Source: Dendrobium chrysotoxum
Lineage: Eukaryota; Streptophyta; Magnoliopsida; Asparagales; Orchidaceae
Reading direction: 5' to 3'
Assembly: GCA_019925795.1 (NCBI GenBank)
Contig: CM034312.1
Location: 87,795,528 to 87,859,527 of the forward strand
Length of the DNA: 64,000 bases
The notes below the pieces were generated by a model. That model did not search any database. It was not told the DNA's origin and worked only from the letters and a program-made list of their open reading frames with translations. Shown here in pieces: positions 14,901-26,900 of this stretch. Made by a program: the position numbers and the translations under genes. The first letter of the stretch is position 1. Each line of letters starts with the position of its first letter.

Positions 14901-17900
14901 ATGGCTTGTAGTATGTATGATGAACTTGATATCATTTGTTGATTGGAATTTGCACTTCAATTGATGTGATCACTTCTCAACATTCCATTAGAAGTCTTGT
15001 ATTGTTAATTACAAGCATATCATTGCATTCTCCCCCTAATTCTTGCTTGCAAGGTTAACTTTGTCATCCTGCCAAATTACAAGTCCCATTTTAAGCATTG
15101 AATTACATTCCATACTATTCATTCAAAGTTCAAGTTCTGCTTCAGTTTATTGTTCTTCTGTTGCTTGCCATCAAACTATGCTTGCGAGTTCTCTATTCAT
15201 CATGAGCTTTGTGTTCAATAATTTGCATGTAATTAGAAGCCCATTGTTCTATCAATTACACCTTCATCCTATGCATGATGTTATGTTCCATAAGATCCAT
15301 GCAAGTTCAAGCTCATTGTCATGTGGTTCAAGTTCAATCGAGTTGGGTTCATATTCAAGTTCAAGATTCATGTTTTTTGCATTTATTCACTTAAGCCCCT
15401 TGCCATCGTTCACTTGATCCTTGCTTGCAGATATGTTGCAAGTTATGTTGAAGTCCACAAGTCCTTCATTTGATTATTAATGTTCATTAGAAAGATCTAG
15501 GTCTTTAACTTTCATTTGCATGATTGTGTTTTGCTAAGTTAAAGTTCGATTCCTTGTAGTCTTTTCAAGTTCAAAACTCTTGTATTTCATCCAAGTTTTA
15601 GTTTAGGTTCAAGTTAAGTTCATTTGATGTCCAAATTCAGTCCAGATACAGTCCAGAAATAGTCCCCTGTTTGTTCCAAGTCCTTATCCTTTTTTTAGAC
15701 AAAATTTCGGTAGCCTTCCGACATCTCCCCCATTTAGGGGAAAACTACAGGAGTCTGGGCCTTCCCACCACGCGCAATAAAGGCGTGTATGATAGATGTC
15801 CGTAGACACCGCGGCCATAGTCTTCATTCCCATCATGCACAATAAAGGCGTGTATGGGGTCGGCGAGGGTACCTGTTTGAAAACACAATTGGCTTTCCCC
15901 CCGCTCGAAGGTACTTATAAGTAACCCCACCTCGCCGTAGGCGTCGCACCGGGTTTCCATCCCACCACGCGCAATAAAGGCATGTATAGACGATTTTTCG
16001 GTGCACCACAAATGTCGAAAAGGAGCTTTTAGGTGATTACCCGTCTCGTCGTAGGCGCCGCACCGGGGTCCCATCCCACCGCGTGCAATAAAGGCGTGTA
16101 TGGGCAGTTTTCAGGTGCATCGCGAACTTCAAGAGCGGGAATCTAAATTTTGGAAAAATTTATACCTTCGTGAGGTTGTCAGTGGCGTTGGCACGTATAT
16201 TGAGGCATATGAGAGAAGCATTTTCTTCACTTATTTTTCTCTTTTTTTAAAAAAATTTAATTATACTTAACATACACGTAAAACGGCGGCCTCCCGATGA
16301 CCCGGTTAGGAAAGTAGAGGTCTTAGATTTGACTTATGTTAAGAAAGGTAGAGGTAGACCTAAAAAGACTTGGTTAGAAAATATTAGAAATGATCTTTCT
16401 TTATTAGATTTAAACGAGAATTTGACTTTTAATAGGACACAATGGAGAAAAAGGATTCATGTAGCCGACCCCACGTAGTGGGATAAAGGCTTGATGTTGT
16501 TGTTGTTGATACTTAACATAAATTAATTATAAATAATTATAATTATCTTTAATTAATTATATTTATATATATTTAATAATTAATTAATTATAATAATTAA
16601 TTATACTTATTATAATTAAATAAAATAATTAATTATAATTAAATTAAATTAATTATAACTAATTAATATTAATTAATTATAATTGATTAATAATAATTAA
16701 TTAAAATTAAAAATATTAATTAAAGTTAACTATAATTAAAATTAATTATAATTAATTATAATCATTTAATTAAAATTAACTATAATTAATTATAATTAAA
16801 GTTAATTATAATTAATTATAATTAACTATAATTAAAATTAATTAAGCCATTAATTCCTCTCTCCCTCTTCCTCTATTCAGTGGATTTAGGGATTTGGCCG
16901 AAGAAGTACACGAAAGGGGGTAAGTTACCTTCACAGCAAGCGAGCTCCTTTCGTTTCTTCCGATCAAAACATAGTAACTTTCGATCCCATAGGAAGGGAA
17001 TGTCGCCGAAGAAGCAAAGCCGACCAGCAATGAAGGGGCCAAAGGAGCACTTGAAAGGGAGAACATTAACTTCACAACGAGCGGCTCCCGTCGTCACTCC
17101 CAATCAAAATGTCACAACTTCCGATCGAACAGGAAGGAACATCTTCGGAGGGGTGAAGTCGAACAACAGAGAAGAAGTCGAAGAAGCTAGCGACAAGGAG
17201 AAAGTTATCTCCACAGCGAGTGATTCCCGTCGTTGCTTCCGATCAGAGCATCGCAACTTCCAATCCAACAAGAAAAGAACGTCGTCGAATGGAGGTGGGA
17301 AGTCGGAGCTAGGGCAGTCGAAGGAGGTTGTGTCAGAGGGCTTGCGATTTGTGGGAGAAGAAGAGGGCTGAGGTGTAAGCGACGAGCTTCGATCGGAGAA
17401 AGTAGGAGTTCGGACGGGAATAGAGCGAGAAGAAGCAGAACCAAGCCCCTCCCTTTGCCTTCGTTTTATTGACGCAGGTGGACGCGTGATCAAGGCGAGC
17501 TTGTAGAATATCCGGGAAGAGATCGCGAAGCAGAGCAGATACGCAGGATTTGCGGGTTTGACAGTCCGAGGATTTTAACTGGGATTTCGGGGAATTTCAG
17601 CGAAAATTTTGCAGGATTCGCTGAGGCTTTTAACAGGTATGACATGAATTTTTTTTAATTGATTTTTATTTCATTTTCTATTTGCTGTTGAGGTCAACAG
17701 TGTTGAGGGTTGTTCTTCCCCACATAGAGAAGAGGACTAATGGCAAACCTGTTGTGATCATCAGGCTTCTCCCAACTCTATCCTTGGAGAGCTTTATATG
17801 GAGAAGAACCTGAATACTATAAAAAACAACACTCCGGTTGTTGTTTAGTTTATGTGCCTGATAACCCTCCCCTTCACATAGGGAAGCTAAACTCTAAAGT

Positions 17901-20900
17901 TTGAATATAAGAAGGTAAGATAAAGGACAAGAAATATCAAGCAAGGGCTCGAATAAAACAAGCTCAGGATGAGGCTATCCCTCTCCTAACCAATAATTGA
18001 TTATGGGCTCTCTCATGAGCTGAGTGAGAAGAGGTTATATTAGCTATCAGAGGACTCCATACATGTAGTATGAGCAGCTAGCCCAAGCCAACGCCAACAA
18101 CAATAAGGTCTCACAACTATCATCAAAAATAAAAAAAAGCTTCACATGCAATGAAGTAGAAAGTGCTTCGAAAAGAAGCTTAATGGTTGGCCCGTTAGCT
18201 TCAAAGAACAAGGAAGATCGTTGTGAGCAAGCACTTTAGAAGAAATACTCTCGACCCATTACAATAAAATAAATATAAGAGAAATCACCATTGCGAGATA
18301 CCAGAGTAGAAATTTTATAAGCCTACTAAAATTAAGCCTCAAAAGAGGCTCTCATCAACAATCATGAATCAATATGGTAAGAGGACGAAACACAATGCCT
18401 GTAAATTCAATAGGAAATTGTTTAACAAAATTGACAAGAACAACACTACAACCATTGGGGTGTGATTGTCACAATTAGAGACTGAGGCATGATGCCTGAA
18501 AGTTTTGACAAGAATCACCATGACAAACTAATGTTAACCCACCAGAAAAACAACCATAACGGCTGAAAATCAAAGTAGGAGGCCCATAGATTCACTTCAA
18601 GCAAAGTTTGCTAAGAACGAAAACCCTTCCAGTTCTCAACAACCAAAGGAGAGCGTGTGACAGAAAGAGATGGCTTCCAGACTCTCCAACCTCACAATAG
18701 AGCTCCAACGAAAGACTTTCTAGAGCAGAACTTCTCGAGCTCAAGGCAAAAAAAGAAAGCTTTTCAGAGGTTGTGAATACCCTGTAGGAAGACTTATTCC
18801 ATTCCAATTCCAACAATGAAATGCTCAACTTAAATTATGAAGAAAGACATTGCACAAGCAACCTCCTAATATGACAAATCTATGTGGTTATACAAAAAGG
18901 GGTTGATAAAGCCAACCTTAAAGGCCAACCTAACAAAAGGGGAGGGCAAAGAAAATTCTCAATTCATTGACATCATTAAGCTCACCTTATAGCTTAGAAA
19001 CAAAGATACTTCCATCACCCTCCTCAATAAGAAAATGGAGATGATAAAGAAAATGTCGTGATGATTACTCAAGACATAGGCCTAACAAGGAATCAACAAC
19101 GTAAACTCTAATAATGTAGAAAATGGTACGAGTCTTTCCCCTAGACTTCTATAGAAATGTAATGACATATTAGTTGTAATTTTTGTTAGAAAAATGCCTC
19201 CTAGAGCTATTTAGCTCAGCCCACTTGTAAGAGTGGTTCCTACAAACGTGGTCTCAGAGGACCAACTTAAAATTTTAGTTGATCATCCTATTAAAGTTAT
19301 CATATCACCAGACTAGAAAAAGATGTTATCCAGTGGATTAATCATGTCCAACAAAGTACAAACTGGTCCAACAGAACATCATCCCTCAATTCAAAATTTT
19401 TAATTAGGGCTAGCAATCCTTGACAACACTTCTCTCAATTTAGAGCCAACAATTACAATATTAGGAGACAATAATGTGTTTTTTATTTGCCAGTTATGCA
19501 ACAACATAACTAAACTTGCCATCAAATAGTACGTTGAGCTACCCCAATAGCTTGATGAGCATATTCATGAAGCTGAAACTATTCATCAAAGGTTTGTTGG
19601 TGGCTTGGCAAAAGATGACCATTGGAGACCTTAGAATGGAAAGATACAAAAAAAAAAAAAAAGAATTGTTCTTCATTGCATCATTTGCTAGGATAGCTTG
19701 AGAATGAAATATGAACCATAGATATTATGCTCACAAAAAATATTGATGACCAATTAAGACCTTCTAAAAGGTATTAAGAAAGGTCATAAAATTCAAGGAG
19801 GTGGTGCCTTCATCCCACAGCTAGAAAGAAAGCTCCTCAAAATGGTTTAAAAAGTCTAGACAACAAAGAGGGTTCAAAGAAATATGAGATCCATGAAACC
19901 TTCACCACAAATAACAATAGAAAACCCATGACTTCACCATCTACACCATCAAAACTAACCAATAGGGTGGGTGACAGTAAGTCTTCATAACAAGAGAGAC
20001 TCAACAAATAGGCCCCTTTAAAAGGGACAAGTAGTCAAATATCATTGAAAGCTTGTTACAAAAGAGGCTCAATAAAATAAGGTGAACAAAATGAACAGTC
20101 CAAACTACAAATTATACGATCAAATGCTAAAGTACTCGATGGAGAACTACCACATCTTCAATGATTGTGTCAAGAGCAAGCTTCAATCCAACATTATCCA
20201 ACTCTCCAAAAACTTCATTATCCAGCTGAAAAATGGTGCCACAAAAGGAGCAGCAGCAAACTATAAGAAAGGTGAGAGTCAAATGCCACTAACCCACCAA
20301 ACAAGGACGTTGTTGAAGACTATCACATGCCTAGAGTTCAATCAAACTAGTTTACCTATCAAATGTGGTAAGGTTGCACGACCTTCAACCACTAAGGTTA
20401 AAGATATTCCATAATCAGTGAAACCTATAAAGGTCAAGAAGCCGGACACAGAAAAAAGAAAAGAAGGGTAACATGGCTAAGTTTGCCGAAAATGCGGAAA
20501 GCATGTCCATTCTTCTAGCACTAACACTGACGATCTTTTTATTACCTAATCTTCCTAATAGAAATGAAATGAAATTCCTTAGGGGAACTTGCAATTTAAC
20601 AATATATCCTGAAATCTTGAATAAAATATGCCAACCTACCCATTGAATATGTGTAACTTGATGACATGAGTCATCATAATTGAAAAAAATTACAAAGATA
20701 TTTTTACCTATAACAATCAAAAATTATTTTGGGAATTATTATAAGTCCAAATCACAAACTGTCTTCCCCATAACATATATATTATTGTGTTTTAGTTTTA
20801 ATAATTTTTTCATAATTTTTAGGCACCAGTACAATTCCTTAAGAAATTGACATATGTCGGTATAAGTGAGCTTTTTGTGACCGTTAGGTCTCTGTTTTGC

Positions 20901-23900
20901 AAACCGATTTCACGCGATCATTCTAGACATGCTTAGCTAACTTTTGAATATTTTCCTATGATTTTTAGATCTCATAATTTAAAGATATAAAGGGATTTAT
21001 ATGATATTTGCATTTAAATGGCATAATTACTATTTTACCCATTAATATATTTTATATATTATTATATTATATAAATCCTAATCCACTATCAAATTTCTAT
21101 CAAATTCCATTTCCCCCATTTCGTTTCCAACAATAGAGAATAATTTTGGAAATTTAAGAGAAAAGAGAGAAGAGAGAAGAAGAAAAGCTAGGGTTTGACG
21201 GACGTAGAGCAGTTTTTGTCCGTCGGCTTAGTTGAGAAATTTGTTCGTCTCGAGGTAGGTTACGTTTTGCCAATATCAATTTTCAATAATTTGATATTTT
21301 AGGGTTTTTTTCGATCAAATTTGTATTTATGTTACTGAAAAATGAGGATAACTTTGTTTTGATAAAACTTCAACTGTATAACTTTTTATATGTTATAGAG
21401 ATTAAGATTATGAATATTTTGAGTATATTCTAGAAATTTTTCACAGGATAATTTTGAAAAAGCAATGATTTTTGCCTATTCAGAAATTTATTTTGACATC
21501 TAAAATTAGTACTTTAGTTTAATTAAAACTTCAAAATGATGTTTTACACAATCTATGTTAATTTGGTTATGTTTTGAAATTATGAATTTTGCTAGGTAAT
21601 GTTTCTATTGCCTACAAGTGATTTTGACAATTTCTAAATTTAATCCAATTATGCTTTAATTAATGAAATGCATCGAAAAAATTTGAAAGAAATCTGATAT
21701 GTTATGACGTGATGTGATGTTATGACGGCGTTAGTTGGCGACTGAGGTAGGATTCTGCTATGCCGACGTCAGTAGGAGATCGAGATGGGATTCTGTTATG
21801 CCGGCACCAGTGGGCGACCAAGGTGGGATTCTGTTATGCCGGTACTAGTAGGCGACCGAGGTGGAATTTTGTTATGACAGAGCCTGCGGGTTACTGAGCT
21901 GAGATGGGATTCTATTAATGAAGCTATAAAGATATATACAAATTTAGGCTGAGAGTTATTCTGATAAAATGAATATCTGCTTATAATTCATTTGATTTCA
22001 ATTTCAGTTTTTCGTAAAGTACTTTTACAGCATAGTATTTTCAATTTTCTTTAGTTTTAGTTATTGATTTCTATTTTAGGCTGCGATAGTATACTGAGCC
22101 GTGTTAGCTCATTACTATTTTTACTTTCATTTTTTAGACCAAGGGAAGTGTAAGGACCGAGCAGAGTAGTTTAAATAGCAGGCTCTGATCTATGATGTAG
22201 ATAGATATATTTTGGTTAATTTTTATTTTTGCATGCTTGGATTTTATTTTATTATTCTCTCTGTTGCCAAGCAATGTTGTAGATAGGCTTCAGATTGTAT
22301 ATATTTTTTGATGATATATAGAAAATTATTTTGAGATTCAGTAGTCTTTCGCTTTATATTTCATTCAGTAGTGACTCTATATAATATATAAATTGTAAGT
22401 TTTGTTTCAGTACTTCTCCAATCGAATCTTGAGGTTAATCTTGCTACAATCGGATACAATATTACCTGTATCGCTTTGGGTCATATTGAGTTGGGTTGTG
22501 ATAAGTTTTTTTGGTATCTGAACAATGTTGGAGAAGTAAATCTTAATAGAGCCATAGGATTTAATTTGTAAAAGAGTGAGATGCTTCTAAGTGGTTTTGA
22601 GTACTCATTTTATTTGTTTTTCATCTGTATGTGTTGCATACAATTGTATTTAGTATTTTGCGATAACTGGTCCACCTCAGCCAAATCCAAATATGACTAA
22701 TGGTCAAAGCTCTAATCAGGCAACTCGAGTTCAGGGTACAACTCCTTGATTAGTTCTAAGGTTATTTCCTAGATTACTGGTTTGGTAGTACAGTTGGTAA
22801 GTGAGGTTCATAGATTTTTTTGTACCCGATCTGATGATATTGATAAATATTTGCAAAATTTTATGAGATTACAACCTCCTAGCCTGTTAGGTATTATTGA
22901 GCCTAAAGCAGCTAAGGATTAGCTGATGAGGATAGAGAAAACTCTGGATGGGATGCATTGTCCTCTTGAGAGGACAAATGCATTAGTTGCATTTTTGTCA
23001 GATGATGAGGCAGAGTGTCAGTGGATTGGCCAGTAAAAGGATAAGTTTCAGGATCGTACAAATACTCTGGTTTCTTGGGAGACATTTACAGAGACATTCG
23101 GGACTTGGTTTGTATCTCCGTTTATTAGGAGACAGCTACAGAGCTCTTTCCTGAAGTTGATTCAGGGAGGGCATGTAAGTGATGCAGTACGAGGCAGAGT
23201 TTACTGCTCTCTCCATGTATGCTCTATAGTTGATTAGCACTTAAAAAAAATTAAAAAAAAGCTGATTAGCACTTTAGAGAAGTGTTACCGATTTTTGAAA
23301 GGACTTCGAGATGCTTTGAGGCAGCCCTTGTTGGCATAGTATAATACAGATTTTGTTCAGTTAGTCGAGAGGGCCAAAAGGTTAGAGACTAATTTGATAG
23401 CCGTGCAGCAACGATGGACTGCGAGCAAGAAAAGATTTAGCGGTGAGACATATGGTAGTAGCCATTCTGAGAAGAAGAGCAGGTTTGGACCTACAAACAG
23501 TCGATAGTGATTTCTTCCGGATCTGATAGAGGTAGTGTTTCCAGTTCAGGAGGTTCAGTCAGTGGGTTCCTGCTATTATGTCAGCGGTGTGGCAGAAGGC
23601 ATAGTGGACACTGTTATAGAGCTTTGGGTCGATGTTTTTGCAGTGGCCAATACAGACATAGGATTGTTGAGTGTCCACATGGTGGCTTTGACAGACATTC
23701 TGATATGAGAACTGATAGTTCTATGCAGCCAATAGTAGGAAGGCCAAGACAGCACCCGACCATATTCTGAGGCTTCTAGTAGCCGCGATGTTGGTCTGGT
23801 ATCATGAGGTCAGCCTTTTGAGAGTTCACGAGGTGCAGGTAGTTCTATTGCCTTGACCCCAGTACATCCACGGGTTTATAGTCTGATGCAGCAAGAGGCC

Positions 23901-26900
23901 AACGAGTCTCTAATATTGTGACAGGTACGGCTTATATTTCTGCATCTCCTTGCTGTATTTTATTCGATTCTGGTGCTAGCCATTCTTTCATGTCAGAGCA
24001 ATATTTTGATTCTCTTGATTTGCCTCCGTATTATTACCTATTTCTTTGTCTGTGATTTTGCCTAAGGGAGATGGAATGGTAGCTAGTAGAGTTTATTTTT
24101 GTGATTTAGAGTTTTCTGATAGAATTTAGAGTTTTGATTTGATTCTACTGCTTATTTTTGCATTCAATGTTATTTTGGATATGGACTAGATGAATCGGTA
24201 TGGCACTCAGATTGATTGCCCGAAAAAAGGTGACTTTGCATCAGAATGGTGAGAGCTTTGTATTTTAAGGAATCATGGGTATTCTTTCTTATTTGATTTC
24301 TGCTCTAGAAGTGGGTAGGCTTTAGAGGAAATATAGCCCAGTATTTTTAGGATCTGTCAGAGATGTGAGACTCTCTTCTGCATTTATGAGTAGTGTCCCT
24401 GTAGTTCAGAAGTTTTCAGATATCTTTCCTAAGGAGTTAGTGAATTTACTGTTGATGCAACCTAAGTTCTTAAACCTTTTAGGAGAACACTAGGCATGCA
24501 ATGAAGAAACTTCCTTTCAATAAACATAACAAACACCAACAGAAAGAGACTTAATAGGAAACAAATATGAGAAAATGATTAAGAAATTGCATAAGAAAGA
24601 AAAATACAACATATAAACTATAACTCTTAGAACAACCATAATTGGTCACCTCTCATGCAACTCACAAAACTAAGAAAAACTGTCCAAACAAAAGATTTAA
24701 CCAGTGATCCACCATTAAAATTTTGATCCAACATAAATTTGCATTCCTCAAGCAAATACCAACAGAACAGGGCACAACACTATCTCTAAACTCACTATGT
24801 TTAGAGAAGAAAGATACGGGTGGATGGGAAAATCGTGGAGGGAAGAAGTAGAAAGAAACCCGAGAGTAAGTAATAGCGATTAGGGAGAAGACCAGCTCAC
24901 AAGCTAAGAAGGAACCCTCAAGTTTAATTTTTTTCCTCCAAAAAAACTCCCCACAATAGAGATTCAGCCATTATATTCATATGGACTCCACAGTGAGAGG
25001 AGAGTTTTTAGCTGTTGAAGAATCGGTTGACTTTTGCTCTGATTCTAACCATTCCTTCAGGTACAGATGGTTTTCAGTGATGCATCATTGAGAGGTTTGG
25101 GATGCATACCGATGCAGTACAGTAGTTATCGCATATGCGTCTCAGTAATTGAAACCACATGAAAGGAACTACCCGACACAGGATCTGAAGTTAGCTGCTG
25201 TTGTATTTGCATTGAATATTTGGAGGCATTATTTGTATATAGTCAGATACGAGATCTTAACTGACCATCAGAATTTGAAGTATATTTTTATTTAGAATGA
25301 TCTAAATTTGAGGCAAAGAATGTGGTTAGAGCTGATCAAGGATCATGATTTGTCTATTCAGTATCAGCCCGATAAGACGAATGTAGTAGCATATGCTTTG
25401 AGTAGGAAGTCATTAAATACTTCTCTTTCGTTGCTTCTTTAGATTTTCTTATTTGAGATTTGGATAAGCTGGAGATATAGGTGGTATTTGCTAATACAAA
25501 TTCAAGTTTGTTAGCTCAAATGATCATTTAACGTATTTTATATGAAAGAATTCAGGAAGCTCAGAAGTCAAATATAAAGTATCTGAAGTTGAGTGATCAT
25601 ATTAAGGCTGGTAAGACACCTAAACTTTTACTATCTAATTATGGAGTCATTTTTTGCAATGATAGATTGTGGGTTCCATCGGCTGGTAATCAGAGAGTTG
25701 AGATTCTACATGAGGCACATTATTCGGGCTATATTATTTATCCAGGAAGTAGAAAGATGTAGGTATATTTTGGTGGCCTAGATTGAAGAAAGATATAACA
25801 AAATTTGTTTCAAAATATGAGGCTTGTCAATTGGTAAAGGTAGATTATCAGCAACCAGACGATCTTTTGTAGTTGTTACTTATCCCTGAGTGAAAATAGG
25901 AGGAGGTGACGATGGATTTTGCTATGGATTTTCCCAGATCGAGGCAGGGACATGGGTTATAGTTGATCGACTGACAAAGTCAGCACATTTCATTTCGATC
26001 CGACAAATTGATCTGATTGGCATGTTAGCACAGATACATGTCAGGGATATTATCATATTACATGGTGCACCGAAGGTGATTGTATCCGATTATGACGATC
26101 GATTTACCTCCAGACTATTCAGGTATTGAAGGAACTTTTAAGACTCTGTGTTCTGAATTTTGGCAGCAGTTGGGAGGATCATATCGCACTAGTAAAGTTT
26201 GCATATAATAATAATTATCAATCCAGCATAGGTATGGCTCCTTATAAAGTCCTATACGGGAGGAAATGCAGAACCCCTTTGTCTTTGACAGAGGTGAGGG
26301 ATAGACAGGAGATATGATATACTATTGTGGATGACACTACAGCAAAAATTCATCAGATTAGAGAAAAATTAAGAGTCGCATAAGATAGGCAGAAAAAATA
26401 TTATAATAAAAAATATAGGCTGGTGAAATTTCAGGCTGGTGATTTTGTTTATGTCAAAGTCAACCGATAAAAAGTGTCAGCAGATTTAGAAGAATCAGTA
26501 AGTTGAGTCCAAGGTACATTGGACCATTTAGGATTGTTTAGAGGATTGATAGTTCTGCTTACATGTTATTATTACCTGATCATATGTCAGATATACATAA
26601 TGTATTTCATATATCTTCTCGGAGAAAGTGGATATCTGATTCTAGGAAGATATTATCTTCTGATGATGTTGAGGTTCATTTGAACCTGCACTATAGGAAA
26701 GTGCTAGATAGGATTCTGACATACAATGTTAGAAATTTGAGTAGATAGCTTCCGATGGTTAGGTTGCAGTGGAAGCACAAGAATGCCAGAGAGGCTACTT
26801 GGGCGAAGGAATATGAGATGAGACAGCTATATCCAGATTTATTCTGACTTATTTTGGTCTGAAAATGTCGAGGACAACATTTGTTATAAGATGGGTGGAT

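Larger units (their letters stand above)
13618..17690 (+). mobile_element. Element P, copy 1: 4-kb non-coding repeat (LARD-like or giant LTR)
   Basis: It is homologous over its length to the reverse complement of 50085-54545. The shared order is: GACTCCTAT and TTGACCCGC near the start, CACGTGTGT and a GGCCCATGC...GGTGTTT segment, a long TTGCTTGCAA/TTCAAGTTC-rich stretch, AATTTCGG...TCTCCCC..TTTAGGGGAAA, a hairpin array, an AT-rich block, a purine-rich block, and an end that reads like a splice donor (AACAG|GTATG at 17636). I find no gag, pol or transposase domain. By content it is a large retrotransposon derivative or very long LTR; that class is inference. Confidence 0.75.

Noticed and set aside
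15764..16103. CRISPR-like array (repeated motif with spacers).
   Set aside because: Four imperfect units with irregular spacing inside a plant transposon; nuclear eukaryotic context.
16880..17371. 163-codon frame as a protein-coding gene.
   Set aside because: It crosses three 140-bp tandem DNA repeats in a skewed purine-rich block, with overlapping frames on both strands. No domain is recognised.
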